DNA from: Bacteroidales bacterium | Lineage (GTDB): Bacteria; Bacteroidota; Bacteroidia; Bacteroidales; UBA932 | Length of the DNA: 64,000 bases | Direction of reading: 5' to 3' | NCBI GenBank assembly: GCA_015060245.1 | Contig: SUYU01000003.1 | Location: 1-64,000, forward strand | In this document: piece by piece, positions 25,612 through 34,893 of the stretch | Layout: every line of letters begins with the position of its first letter | Position numbering within the stretch: the stretch's first letter is position 1 | Notes under the pieces: model-generated | Database searches by the model: none | What the model was told of the DNA's origin: nothing | Seen by the model: only the letters and a program-made list of their open reading frames with translations | Position numbers and translations under genes: made by a program

Positions 25612-26112
25612 CTATTTCTTGTCAGGTCTCTTGCCCGGGGCACGCCCCTTTTTCTTGCCGGCTGCCCTGCCATCCTCCTGGCCGGCAATATAGGCCTTGA
25701 ATTTCTCCTGCTGCTCTGGTGTCAGAATCTCTGCTATCTTAAGGTTCATCTGATCCCTGTCGGCCTTCATCTGCTGCATCATTGTCTCCCTGTCGGGACG
25801 CTGACCGCTCTGCATGGCCTTTTGACGCTGCTCCCTTCGGGACTCCATCTGCTCCTTATATAAGGCTGCTACCTTTGAAGCCTGCTCCTGTGACAAATCC
25901 AGTGCCTTTGTCAATTTTGCAACCCTCTCCTTAACCATCTCTTCAGGATTCATCCTTCCCGGACCACCCGGACCCATGCCCGGACCCATGCCTGGACCCA
26001 TGCCTGGACCCATGCCTTGTGGGGGCATCTGACCATAATTCTGTGCAAACACAGAGTTGCCGGCAATAACCATTGCCACAACCATCATAATTGTAAAAAT
26101 CCTTTTCATCAT
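25612..26112 (-). CDS. Spy/DUF4890-like periplasmic protein with MGPG repeats
   Basis: 166 aa. Signal peptide through GNSVFAQNYG. Residues about 34-52 are a low-complexity GMGPGMGPGMGPG stretch, encoded by four near-identical 12-bp units. The rest is highly charged helix with LTKALDLSQEQASKVAALYKEQM and IAEILTPEQQEKFKAY, the LTxEQ-type motifs of Spy/CpxP-like periplasmic proteins. The C terminus is a lysine/arginine-rich tail (KKKGRAPGKRPDKK). It probably acts in envelope stress or chaperoning; function inferred. Confidence 0.7.
   Translation of the reverse strand: MMKRIFTIMMVVAMVIAGNSVFAQNYGQMPPQGMGPGMGPGMGPGMGPGGPGRMNPEEMVKERVAKLTKALDLSQEQASKVAALYKEQMESRREQRQKAMQSGQRPDRETMMQQMKADRDQMNLKIAEILTPEQQEKFKAYIAGQEDGRAAGKKKGRAPGKRPDKK
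25970..26017. repeat. Four tandem 12-bp units inside the Spy-like gene
   Basis: Four consecutive units of ggacccatgcct (the first ends in c) encode the MGPG repeats on the minus strand. The unit length is a multiple of three, so gain or loss changes protein length without a frameshift. Confidence 0.9.
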
Positions 26113-26177
26113 TCTTGAAATTTAATCCGCTTATAAGACTCCGGAATGAGAAAAAGGTTTAAAAAAAGCACCAGGCA

Positions 26178-26639
26178 TCACTCACCTTTATACCCCACAT
26201 CTTCAAGCAACTCCGGTGAAAGTGCAGCCTCAACCGCCAGTTTGTCACACCTTTCGTTCTCCGGATGTCCGGCGTGACCCTTTATCCAAAAGAGCGAGAC
26301 CCTATGTTTCTGATACACCTTGAGGAAACGCTCCCAAAGATCGGGGTTTTTCTGTTTTTCAAGCCCCTTTGCGAGCCACTTCTTCAGCCACCCTTCATTT
26401 ACAGCCTTAACCACATATGAAGAGTCGCTGTAAATGTGTACAACGGCATTCTTTCTCTTTATGGCCTCAAGTCCCGCAATCACAGCAAGAAGTTCCATTC
26501 TATTGTTTGTTGTGCAGGAGTATCCGGCCGACATCTCCTTGTAATGGACTCCACACTTCAAAACAACACCATAACCGCCCGGACCGGGATTACCACGGCT
26601 GGAGCCATCAGTAAAAAGATATATTATTGAATCATCCAT
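26178..26639 (-). CDS. rnhA: Ribonuclease HI
   Basis: 153 aa. It cuts the RNA strand of RNA-DNA hybrids in the cytosol. All catalytic acids are visible: Asp in YLFTDGSSRGNPGPGGYG (about 10), Glu in NNRMELLAVI (about 49), Asp in HIYSDSSYVVKAV (about 70), and Asp in NERCDKLAVEAA (about 133), along with the WIKGHAGHPEN loop. The gene follows pdxA by 21 nt. Confidence 0.95.
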   Translation of the reverse strand: MDDSIIYLFTDGSSRGNPGPGGYGVVLKCGVHYKEMSAGYSCTTNNRMELLAVIAGLEAIKRKNAVVHIYSDSSYVVKAVNEGWLKKWLAKGLEKQKNPDLWERFLKVYQKHRVSLFWIKGHAGHPENERCDKLAVEAALSPELLEDVGYKGE

Positions 26640-26660
26640 ATTGCTTAAGACAAAGCCCTT

Positions 26661-27752
26661 TTACTCAACCACAGGCCTATGGTTGTGCGGTCTCTCCTTT
26701 GACTCGAACTCCTTTACGGGAAGGGGATTGGACCTCATCTCATCATATCTCTTGCGGTTGTTGAATATATCGATTGCCATATAGATCGACGATAGCATTG
26801 ACTGAGGATTTGCCTTACCTTGTCCTGCAAGGTCATATGCGGTACCATGATCGGGAGAGGTTCTCACAATAGGGAGACCGGCAGTAAAGTTCACGCCTTC
26901 ATCAAACGCAAGTGACTTGAACGGAATCAAGCCCTGGTCATGGTACATTGCAAGCACAGCATCAAACTTGTACTGCATGTTTATGCTGAAAAAGCCGTCG
27001 GGAGGATAAGGTCCAAATGCAAGTATGCCCTCTTCATTGGCCTTTTTGATGGCAGGTGCTATGACATTGATCTCCTCCTCGCCCAAAAGTCCTCTGTCTC
27101 CCGAATGAGGATTAAGTCCAAGCACTGCAAGTTTTGGCTTTACGATTCCAAAATCACGCAACAGCGATTCATTCATGAGTCTCAATTTGCTCAAGATCCT
27201 CTCCTGGGTAATTGCAGCAGGAACCTTTGACAGAGGCAAGTGGTTTGTTGCCACTCCTACCCTCATATTTGCTGCGCAAAGGAACATAAGGCCATCTTTG
27301 GCCCCGAACTCCTCAACAAGATACTCTGTATGGCCCGGGAATCTGAATGTCTCCTCATTTACCGCACGCTTGTTGAACGGTGCAGTTACAAGCACATCTA
27401 TAAGACCGGCCTTCAATTCCTCAACTCCCTTTTCAAGGGCAGCAATCGCCGCCATGGAACCCTCATGGGTCTGCTGACCCGGCTCGATTGGAGTACTCTC
27501 TGCAACACAATTGACTATATTCACCCTCTTTGGATGGGCATCTTTTGCAGATGAAACAACATTTGTATTTATATTTTCTGTCTCTGATATCTGTTTTCTA
27601 TAAAAACCAAAGGCCTTTGAGGAGCCATAAACTACAGGGGTACACATCTCAAGTACACGGGCATCTGACAACGTCTTTATAATAATCTCATAACCAATAC
27701 CGTTAGTGTCTCCCTGGGTAATTCCAACTATAATTTTTGCCATATCTCCCAT
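26661..27752 (-). CDS. pdxA: 4-hydroxythreonine-4-phosphate dehydrogenase
   Basis: 363 aa. Oxidises 4-phosphohydroxy-threonine in the DXP-dependent pyridoxal phosphate pathway. Signatures: ITQGDTNGIGYEIIIKTL at the N terminus, VTAPFNKRAVNEE and FPGHTEYLVEEF in the middle, and metal-binding and C-terminal motifs VLAMYHDQGLIPFKSLAF, VRTSPDHGTAYDLAGQGKA. The start MGDMAKIIVG could instead be the second Met (27743). Divergent from recG. Confidence 0.93.
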   Translation of the reverse strand: MGDMAKIIVGITQGDTNGIGYEIIIKTLSDARVLEMCTPVVYGSSKAFGFYRKQISETENINTNVVSSAKDAHPKRVNIVNCVAESTPIEPGQQTHEGSMAAIAALEKGVEELKAGLIDVLVTAPFNKRAVNEETFRFPGHTEYLVEEFGAKDGLMFLCAANMRVGVATNHLPLSKVPAAITQERILSKLRLMNESLLRDFGIVKPKLAVLGLNPHSGDRGLLGEEEINVIAPAIKKANEEGILAFGPYPPDGFFSINMQYKFDAVLAMYHDQGLIPFKSLAFDEGVNFTAGLPIVRTSPDHGTAYDLAGQGKANPQSMLSSIYMAIDIFNNRKRYDEMRSNPLPVKEFESKERPHNHRPVVE

Positions 27753-27791
27753 AAAAATTAAAACCCCGCAAGGTACAAATTTTTTTTTTCA

Positions 27792-27799
27792 TATCTTTG
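27792..27799 (+). promoter_or_regulatory. -7 box (TATCTTTG) overlapping the recG start region
   Basis: TATCTTTG exactly matches TAnnTTTG and ends only 4 nt before the recG ATG at 27804. If used, transcription would begin at about the start codon, giving a leaderless or near-leaderless message. A T-tract precedes it, but there is no clear -33 TTTG. Confidence 0.5.
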
Positions 27800-27803
27800 C
27801 CTT

Positions 27804-29918
27804 ATGGCAAATATTCTTGAGTCCGACATAAAATTCCTGCCCGGAGTAGGGCCAAAAAAGGGAGAACTTCTGAACAAGGAGTTGGGGATCTGTACATTCA
27901 GGGATCTGCTCTACTTTTTTCCCTTCAGGTATGTAGACAGGAGCCGCATCCATTCCATTGCTGAAGTTGTTCCAACCCTGGCCTACATCCAGGTGCGCGG
28001 AAAGATTACATCCGTTATGGAGGCTGGCAATACTCCCGCCAACAGACGTCTTGTTGCCACGCTCAAGGACCCGACAGGCTCCATGGACCTGATATTTTTC
28101 AAGGGCATCAAATGGGTAAGGGAGAAACTCAAGTTGGGCAGCGAGTTCATTGCCTTTGGCAAACCCTCTGAATTCAACGGCACAATCAACATGGTGCATC
28201 CCGAATTGAGTCTGGCAACCGGAGAAGCAATCTTTGGAGGAAGCCCCATAATGGGAGTCTATTCAAGCACGGAGAAACTCAAGAACAGCGGACTGGGCAA
28301 CAAGGCCTTTGCAAAACTCCAATACACACTGATTGACAAATATCTGTCGGGAGTAAAAGAGACCCTGCCCGATCAGATTCTCAACAGAAAAGGATTGTGT
28401 CCGCTTCAGAATGCATTGAGGAACATACACTTTCCATCAAATGAACATGAACTGCTCAGGGCCCAGACGAGGTTGAAATATGAGGAACTTTTTTATCTGC
28501 AACTCAGTCTGCTTAAGCAGAAAAATATAAGGACAAGCAAATCGGGTGGCTTGGTTTTCAAGCGCATAGGTGATGCATTCAACAAATGCTATTCATCTCT
28601 CCCATTTCCATTGACAGGTGCCCAGAAAAGGGTGATAAAGGAGATGAGGGCCGACATGTGCAGCGGCAGGCAGATGAACAGGCTTCTGCAGGGAGACGTA
28701 GGCAGCGGCAAGACGCTTGTAGCACTGCTCACGGCACTTATTGCCATTGACAATGGTTATCAGGCCTGCATAATGGCCCCCACCGAGGTTCTGGCACAGC
28801 AGCATTTCAAGGGAATATCAAAGTTTCTGTCGGCCACAGATGTAAAGGTTGGTCTGCTGACAGGCAGTACCAAGACAAAGGAACGCAAACTTCTTGCGGA
28901 AGATTTGAAGAGCGGAACGCTCAACATTCTGGTGGGAACCCATGCACTTATAGAGGAGAGTGTGGAGTTCAGAAATCTTGGACTGGCGGTAATAGACGAA
29001 CAGCACAGGTTTGGAGTTGACCAGCGGTCAAGGTTGTGGAGCAAATCTGAGATACCCCCGCACATACTTGTCATGACAGCCACCCCCATTCCACGCACCC
29101 TTGCAATGACTCTGTACGGAGATCTTGACGTATCGGTGATTGACGAACTGCCTCCTGGCCGCAAGCCCATACAGACCATTCATGCTACGGAAGCGCAACG
29201 GGCAAGGATATACGCTTTCATGAAGCAGCAGATAAAGGCAGGGCGCCAGATATTCATTGTATACCCGCTCATCAAAGAGAGCGAAAAGATGGATTACAAA
29301 AATCTCGAGGAGGGTTACATGAACATCATTGAGGAGTTCAAGGCCCCAGAGTATGTGACTGCCGTTGTGCATGGAAAGCAGAAGAACGAAGACAAGGCTT
29401 ATGACATGGAACTCTTTGCCAAAGGAAAGGCCCATATCCTTGTTGCGACATCTGTAATTGAGGTGGGCGTTGATGTCCCAAATGCCTCAGTAATGATAAT
29501 AGAGAGCGCCGAGCGGTTTGGATTGAGCCAATTGCACCAGTTGAGGGGAAGGGTTGGCCGCGGTTCTGAAAAATCATACTGCATATTGATGACAGGCTAC
29601 AAACTCAGCAAGGAGAGCCAGCAACGCATTGACCTCATGTGCCAGACTCAGGATGGTTTTGAACTTGCAGAAGCGGATTTGAGAATGCGTGGTCCGGGCG
29701 ACCTCGAGGGTACAAGCCAGAGCGGTCTTGCAATGGATCTGCATATAGCCAGTCTTGGACGCGATACCCGGATTATGGAGGATTCACGACGTCTTGCGCA
29801 GGAGATTCTTGACTCCGATCCGCTGCTAGAAAAGGAGCATAACCGCATACTCAGGGAGCAACTGCAGATTCTGCGCAAGGAGGGCAAGCAGGCCAAGGAT
29901 TATTCACAGATAAGTTGA
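27804..29918 (+). CDS. recG: ATP-dependent DNA helicase RecG
   Basis: 704 aa, normal length. It remodels stalled forks and Holliday junctions. The N-terminal wedge/OB region is IKFLPGVGPKKGELL...YIQVRGKITSV. Helicase motifs: LLQGDVGSGKTLVALL (I, near residue 292), MAPTEVLAQQHF (Ia), VIDEQHRFGVDQR (II), VMTATPIPRTLA (III), VATSVIEVGVDVPNA and QLHQLRGRVGRG (V, VI). The C-terminal TRG motif region MTGYKLSKESQQRI and LRMRGPGDLEGTSQSG is present. Confidence 0.96.
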   Translation: MANILESDIKFLPGVGPKKGELLNKELGICTFRDLLYFFPFRYVDRSRIHSIAEVVPTLAYIQVRGKITSVMEAGNTPANRRLVATLKDPTGSMDLIFFKGIKWVREKLKLGSEFIAFGKPSEFNGTINMVHPELSLATGEAIFGGSPIMGVYSSTEKLKNSGLGNKAFAKLQYTLIDKYLSGVKETLPDQILNRKGLCPLQNALRNIHFPSNEHELLRAQTRLKYEELFYLQLSLLKQKNIRTSKSGGLVFKRIGDAFNKCYSSLPFPLTGAQKRVIKEMRADMCSGRQMNRLLQGDVGSGKTLVALLTALIAIDNGYQACIMAPTEVLAQQHFKGISKFLSATDVKVGLLTGSTKTKERKLLAEDLKSGTLNILVGTHALIEESVEFRNLGLAVIDEQHRFGVDQRSRLWSKSEIPPHILVMTATPIPRTLAMTLYGDLDVSVIDELPPGRKPIQTIHATEAQRARIYAFMKQQIKAGRQIFIVYPLIKESEKMDYKNLEEGYMNIIEEFKAPEYVTAVVHGKQKNEDKAYDMELFAKGKAHILVATSVIEVGVDVPNASVMIIESAERFGLSQLHQLRGRVGRGSEKSYCILMTGYKLSKESQQRIDLMCQTQDGFELAEADLRMRGPGDLEGTSQSGLAMDLHIASLGRDTRIMEDSRRLAQEILDSDPLLEKEHNRILREQLQILRKEGKQAKDYSQIS

Positions 29919-30025
29919 CGCATATGCCTGCCTGACAAATTGGAGTGCCACAAAATACCCATTTACCCGGGCACAGCGATTTTGAATGATAATTGAGAAA
30001 GGATTGAAAAATAAAATATAACGTT

Positions 30026-30868
30026 ATGAAATTTATTGGAGCACATGTGAGCGCAACAGGAGGAGTCTGGAATGCCCCTGCCAATGCACACGCAATTGGT
30101 GCAAATGCCTTTGCACTATTCACAAAGAACCAGAGGCAATGGGTAGCAAAACCCTTGACTGAAGAGGAAATCAGAAGATTCAAGGATGAGTGCAGCAAGT
30201 ATGGTTTCAAGGCCGAACAGATTCTGCCCCACGACAGTTATCTTATAAATCTTGGAAGCCCGAATGAAGAGGGACTGCAGAAATCAAGGGGTGCATTCAT
30301 TGAGGAGATGCGCCGTTGCGCAGATTTGGGCCTTGACAGACTCAATTTCCACCCCGGAAGCCATCTGAAGGAGATCACTATTGAAGAGTGTCTGAGAAGG
30401 GTTGCAGAGTCAATAAACATAGCCCTTGACAAGACAGAGGGCGTCATTGCTGTAATAGAGAACACCGCCGGACAGGGCAGCAACGTAGGATTTGCATTTG
30501 AGCATATTGCCGAAATAATCAGGCAGGTTGAAGACAAAAGCAGGGTTGGTGTCTGCATTGATACATGCCACGCATTTGCCGCCGGATATGACATCTCAAC
30601 AGAGTTGGGTTTCAATCAGGTGTTTGATGAATTTGACAAAACAATAGGCTTCAACTACCTGAAAGGAATGCACCTGAACGACGCCATGAAACCTGCAGGA
30701 AGCAAAGTGGACAGACACAGCAGCCTTGGAGAGGGCAAGTTGGGAATTGTACCGTTCCAGATGATTATGGCGGATGAAAGGTTCAACGGTATTCCATTGA
30801 TTATGGAGACCCCCGATCCTGATATATGGAAAGAGGAACTTGACCTGCTCAGAAGTTTTGAAAAATAG
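30026..30868 (+). CDS. nfo: Deoxyribonuclease IV (AP endonuclease)
   Basis: 280 aa, the usual length. Zn-dependent TIM-barrel endonuclease for abasic sites. Signatures: [74 protein letters not shown], and [20 protein letters not shown] with the metal-binding His and Asp. The end reads [12 protein letters not shown]. About 107 nt separate it from recG. Confidence 0.96.
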   Translation: MKFIGAHVSATGGVWNAPANAHAIGANAFALFTKNQRQWVAKPLTEEEIRRFKDECSKYGFKAEQILPHDSYLINLGSPNEEGLQKSRGAFIEEMRRCADLGLDRLNFHPGSHLKEITIEECLRRVAESINIALDKTEGVIAVIENTAGQGSNVGFAFEHIAEIIRQVEDKSRVGVCIDTCHAFAAGYDISTELGFNQVFDEFDKTIGFNYLKGMHLNDAMKPAGSKVDRHSSLGEGKLGIVPFQMIMADERFNGIPLIMETPDPDIWKEELDLLRSFEK

Positions 30869-30894
30869 AGGCAGCATCACTGCTATGGTCAAGG

Positions 30895-30985
30895 AGCAAC
30901 CCAGTTACAAAACGACAAATCCCTGCTGGAGCAGATTTTCCAGCAGGGATTTATTGTTTATGGAGATGACTTGTCAGCCAGTCTC
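30895..30985. repeat. Intergenic repeat element B with perfect 14-bp hairpin (bidirectional terminator-like)
   Basis: Arms AAATCCCTGCTGGA (30917-30930) and TCCAGCAGGGATTT (30939-30952) pair perfectly. The flanking TATGGAGATGACTT and caaaacgacaaa match element A at 12055-12150. It lies between convergent nfo (+) and the OmpA gene (-). Confidence 0.8.
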
Positions 30986-31008
30986 CCTATCTCTTCACAA
31001 AGTAGTGA

Positions 31009-32181
31009 TTACTCACACTCAATGATAACCACACGGTTGGTTTGAGGAGTTGCAAGAGGCTGCTCATCAGGCTGTGCAATCTTGATGATCAACTGCTCTG
31101 GGCTTACGCCAAACTCTTTTGTCAAAACCTCATAAACTGCATTTGCACGTTTAGCCTTCAACTTGTTGTTGTAATCAACTGAACCGGTACCTTTATCTGC
31201 TGAGGCAAGAAGGATGAATTTCTTCTCAGGAACCTGTTTCATGACATCTGCCATGTAACCCAAATTAACTCTCTCCTTTTCTGTAATGTTTGCTTTGTTG
31301 ATATTGAAGAATACTGCCCAATCACCAACAACAGGGTACATCTCCTTAACAACTTTAGGACCTTTAGCCTTCTCTGCATCCAACTCTTTTGCAAGAGCAT
31401 CTCTTGAAGCCTGTGCTTTAGCCAACTGGTCTTTCAAGTCGTTGATCTGGCCAAGATACATTGCGCTGTTGTCAACAAATGTAATGTCTGATGCCCTCTT
31501 GAATGTCCTTACAGGGAATTTGTATGTAATACCTGCTGTCAAGGCTACAAGGCTCTCAAATTTGTCTTCCTTTACTACTTTATCAAAACGGTCATTTACA
31601 ATTGTCATCTTAGCCTCAAGATTGATATCCAACCATTTTGTGATTCTCAAGTTGTTCAACAAACCTACGTTTGATACGATTTCGTTATCATAAGTCTCCT
31701 TATCGGTCCAAGAACGGCCCCAGCCGAAACCTACAAATGGAACCAAATTCCAGAAACGCTCCTCTTTGTAACCGCTGATTGCATTTGAAATGTTCCAAAG
31801 GAAATCTGCGTGAAGGTTCATTGTCCTGAATTTCTCCTCATACCAGTTAGGCTCCTCATAAGCCTCTGAATATGAAGATTTGCCATTTGTACAACCCAAC
31901 ACCTGCAAACCTGAATACTGCATACGTACGCCTACAGATGGTGTAATCCATTTACCCAATGATATATCCAATGCGGTGCCCAATCTTCTGCCAAAGTTGT
32001 CATGGTTATCCTCGTCACCAAAATATACCTGTGCGCCATAGCCTGCAGAAATGAACCAGTTATCAAAGAAACGGTTAGTCAAATACGGACCTCTCTTGGT
32101 TTTCTCTACAGTTGATGTCTCCTGCGCATTAACCAATACGCTCGACAACAAAATCACTGATAATAACAATAATTTTTTCAT
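31009..32181 (-). CDS. OmpA family outer-membrane protein (paralogue 2)
   Basis: 390 aa. Same layout as the gene at 13585-14760: signal peptide ending LVNAQET, barrel with FFDNWFISAGYGAQVYFG and TALDISLGKWITPSVGVRMQYSG, linker with INDLKDQLAKAQASRDAL, and a C-terminal OmpA domain (AVFFNINKANITEKERVNLGY, FILLASADKGTGSVDYNN, LKAKRANAVYEVL). Codons ending in U are frequent, as in strongly expressed genes. It follows glnS by 38 nt on the same strand. A structural outer-membrane/peptidoglycan link is the known role of this family. Confidence 0.9.
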   Translation of the reverse strand: MKKLLLLSVILLSSVLVNAQETSTVEKTKRGPYLTNRFFDNWFISAGYGAQVYFGDEDNHDNFGRRLGTALDISLGKWITPSVGVRMQYSGLQVLGCTNGKSSYSEAYEEPNWYEEKFRTMNLHADFLWNISNAISGYKEERFWNLVPFVGFGWGRSWTDKETYDNEIVSNVGLLNNLRITKWLDINLEAKMTIVNDRFDKVVKEDKFESLVALTAGITYKFPVRTFKRASDITFVDNSAMYLGQINDLKDQLAKAQASRDALAKELDAEKAKGPKVVKEMYPVVGDWAVFFNINKANITEKERVNLGYMADVMKQVPEKKFILLASADKGTGSVDYNNKLKAKRANAVYEVLTKEFGVSPEQLIIKIAQPDEQPLATPQTNRVVIIECE

Positions 32182-32219
32182 ACCGATTTTATTTAGATTA
32201 ATAATTTATTTCCTGACAA

Positions 32220-33896
32220 TTATTTCTTGAATGTATCCTTAAGGCCTGTTGTCTTGTTGAAAACTGCCTTTTCAGGAGTTGAATCCTTGTCTTGGATAAA
32301 GTATCCCAAACGCTCGAACTGTACGGCTATACCGCTGTTGTCCTGCAACAGTGCAGGCTCTGCATAACCTGTTACAATATTCATTGAATCAGGATTCAGA
32401 TAATCCTTGTAATCCTTGCCCTCAGGTATCGAATCCATGAACGGTTCTGTAAAGAGACGGTCTACAAGCCTTACCTCTACCTCTTTTGCATGTGCAACTG
32501 AAACCCAGTGTATAGTTCCCTTTACCGACCTCCACTCGCCTGCTCCAGGTTTTGAAGTAGGATCATAAGTACATCTGATCTCTATAATATTTCCATTCTC
32601 ATCCTTGACAACCTCCTCACATTTGATGATGTAAGAGTATTTGAGGCGTACCTCTCCTCCCGGTTTCAAACGGAAATATTTCTTTGGAGGCTCCTCCATG
32701 AAGTCGTCGCGCTCAATGAAGAGTTCTCCGGTAAACGGTACAATCCTCTTTGCACCGTCGGGATCTGCAGGGTTAAGCGGAGCAGCGAACTCCTCCACCT
32801 GACCTTCAGGCCAGTTAGTGATGACAAGTTTTACAGGATTCAAAACGGTCATGTATCTGTTGGCACGTTTGTTCAAATCCTCCCTTACACACCACTCCAA
32901 CAATGAAAGGTCAATTGTATTGTCACGTTTTGCAACGCCTACCTTCTCTGCAAACAACCTTATGCTCTCTGGAGTGTATCCTCTTCTGCGGATACCGCAG
33001 ATGGTAGGCATACGGGGATCATCCCATCCTGTAACATAATTGTTCTTTACAAGTTCAAGCAATTTTCTCTTGCTCATTACCGTATATGTAAGGTTCAATC
33101 TTGCGAACTCATACTGATGCGAAGGGAAAATCTCCAGTTTCTCTATGAACCAGTCATATAGAGGACGGTGGACATCAAACTCCAAAGTACATATAGAGTG
33201 TGTAATTCCCTCAATTGAGTCACTCTGGCCATGCGCATAGTCATACATCGGATAGATGCACCATTTGTCACCGGTCCTGTGGTGGTGCGAGAAGTTGATC
33301 CTGTACATGAGCGGATCACGGAACATCATGTTAGGATGTGCCATATCTATCTTTGCACGCAACACCTTCTCTCCCTCCTTGTACTTGCCTTCGCGCATCT
33401 CCTGGAAAAGTTTCAGGTTCTCTTCCACGCTTCTGTCGCGGTACGGGCTGTTCACACCAGGCTGGCTCACGGTACCTCTGTTTGCCCTTATCTCTTCCTG
33501 GCTCTGGTCATCCACGTAAGCAAGACCCTTTCTGATCATCTCACATGCCCACTCATACAACTGCTCAAAGTAGTCAGATGCATAGAACTCATTGGCCCAC
33601 TCAAAACCAAGCCACTTTACATCCTCCTTGATAGAGTCTACATACTCCACATCCTCCTTTGTAGGGTTTGTATCGTCGAAACGTATATTTGTCTTGCCGC
33701 CATACTTCTTTGCAAGGCCAAAATTCAGGCAGATACTCTTGGCATGTCCTATATGAAGATATCCGTTCGGCTCCGGCGGGAAACGTGTCAATATTGACTT
33801 ATGCTTTCCACTGGCCAAATCACTCTCAATGATTTCCTCAAGAAAATTCAGTTGACGCTCAGATGCTTGCGCCTCATTATTCTTAATCTCTTCCAT
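32220..33896 (-). CDS. glnS: Glutaminyl-tRNA synthetase
   Basis: 558 aa class I synthetase that charges tRNA-Gln. The HIGH motif is in RFPPEPNGYLHIGHAKSI (residues about 41-58) and the KMSKS-equivalent in TVMSKRKLLELV. Also visible: FDDTNPTKEDVEYVDSI and the tRNA-contacting DWFIEKLEIFPSHQYEFAR. The C-terminal anticodon-binding barrels follow (LRLKPGGEVRLKYSY). A TATATTTG -7 box lies just upstream. Confidence 0.96.
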   Translation of the reverse strand: MEEIKNNEAQASERQLNFLEEIIESDLASGKHKSILTRFPPEPNGYLHIGHAKSICLNFGLAKKYGGKTNIRFDDTNPTKEDVEYVDSIKEDVKWLGFEWANEFYASDYFEQLYEWACEMIRKGLAYVDDQSQEEIRANRGTVSQPGVNSPYRDRSVEENLKLFQEMREGKYKEGEKVLRAKIDMAHPNMMFRDPLMYRINFSHHHRTGDKWCIYPMYDYAHGQSDSIEGITHSICTLEFDVHRPLYDWFIEKLEIFPSHQYEFARLNLTYTVMSKRKLLELVKNNYVTGWDDPRMPTICGIRRRGYTPESIRLFAEKVGVAKRDNTIDLSLLEWCVREDLNKRANRYMTVLNPVKLVITNWPEGQVEEFAAPLNPADPDGAKRIVPFTGELFIERDDFMEEPPKKYFRLKPGGEVRLKYSYIIKCEEVVKDENGNIIEIRCTYDPTSKPGAGEWRSVKGTIHWVSVAHAKEVEVRLVDRLFTEPFMDSIPEGKDYKDYLNPDSMNIVTGYAEPALLQDNSGIAVQFERLGYFIQDKDSTPEKAVFNKTTGLKDTFKK

Positions 33897-33912
33897 TTCA
33901 CAAATTTTAACT

Positions 33913-33921
33913 CACAAATAT
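33913..33921 (-). promoter_or_regulatory. -7 promoter box (TATATTTG, minus strand) of glnS
   Basis: Minus-strand TATATTTG is an exact TAnnTTTG match about 20 nt upstream of the glnS ATG. It lies back to back with the yicC promoter. Confidence 0.6.
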
Positions 33922-33962
33922 AGAAAATATACCTTAAATTTCCCAAAAACGGGAATAAATAT

Positions 33963-33970
33963 GTACCTTC
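33963..33970 (+). promoter_or_regulatory. -7 promoter box (TACCTTCG) of yicC
   Basis: TACCTTCG differs from TAnnTTTG at one base and ends 29 nt before the yicC ATG at 34000. Its position inside the longer open frame is the main reason for placing the start at 34000, not at 33961. Confidence 0.55.
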
Positions 33971-33999
33971 GCACACAAATTTGTGAAAAGTCAGACACC

Positions 34000-34872
34000 A
34001 TGATAAAATCAATGACAGGTTACGGCAAGGCAGAGTGCCTGCTTCCCGACGGAAAAATAACATTCGAAATACGCTCGCTCAACGGCAAGAACGCAGACAT
34101 AAGCATAAAATCATCAATAATACCGCGTGAAAAGGAACTTGAAACAAGGCAATTCATTGCAAAGGAACTCCAGCGCGGAAACATTGACCTTTTTGCAACT
34201 GTAGAGCAGAACGCCGGCACAAATGCAAAGACCATAAACAGGGAGATGTTCCTTGAGTACTACAAGCAGATAGCGGCAATCCAGAACTCGTTGGATTACG
34301 AGTGCGATGCAACAGGTATCTTTTCGGCAATCCTCAAGATGCCCGATGTAATGGAGACTCCAAAACAGGAGATAACCGAAGAGATCTGGGAAAAGATGTA
34401 CAGCGCCGTCAAAGGGGCAGTAGCAGCCCTCAACGAATTCCGGGAGAAGGAGGGTGCCATACTCTACAAAGATGTTACAGGGCGTGTTGCACTCATTGAG
34501 TCATTTGTCTGTGAAGTGGAAAAGTATGAGAAGGAGCGCACAGACAATGTAAAGGAGCGCCTCAAGGCACGATTGGAGGAACTTGGCACATCACCTGATG
34601 AAAACAGGCTGGAACAGGAGATTATCTACTACCTTGAGAAACTTGACATAAATGAGGAGAAGGTACGTTTGCGCCAACACTGCAAATACTTTATGGAGAC
34701 AATAGACAATGAGCCTTACCCCGGCAAGAAATTGGGTTTCATTGCACAGGAGATGGGACGTGAAATAAATACCATGGGTTCAAAAGCCAATCATGCCACA
34801 ATACAGCAGTGGGTAGTAAAGATGAAGGATGAACTAGAAAAGATAAAGGAGCAATCCCTCAATATACTTTAG
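34000..34872 (+). CDS. yicC: YicC family endoribonuclease
   Basis: 290 aa from the ATG of MIKSMTGYGKAE, the invariant family N terminus. Residues such as FEIRSLNGKNADISIKSS and the C-terminal DUF1732 region (ARLEELGTSPDENRLEQEI, DEPYPGKK-like NEPYPGKKLGFIAQEMGREINTMGSKA) identify it. E. coli YicC is reported to be an endoribonuclease acting on small RNAs. A strong terminator follows at 34894. Confidence 0.93.
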   Translation: MIKSMTGYGKAECLLPDGKITFEIRSLNGKNADISIKSSIIPREKELETRQFIAKELQRGNIDLFATVEQNAGTNAKTINREMFLEYYKQIAAIQNSLDYECDATGIFSAILKMPDVMETPKQEITEEIWEKMYSAVKGAVAALNEFREKEGAILYKDVTGRVALIESFVCEVEKYEKERTDNVKERLKARLEELGTSPDENRLEQEIIYYLEKLDINEEKVRLRQHCKYFMETIDNEPYPGKKLGFIAQEMGREINTMGSKANHATIQQWVVKMKDELEKIKEQSLNIL

Positions 34873-34893
34873 CGCTCTGGAGGAATCAAATGG

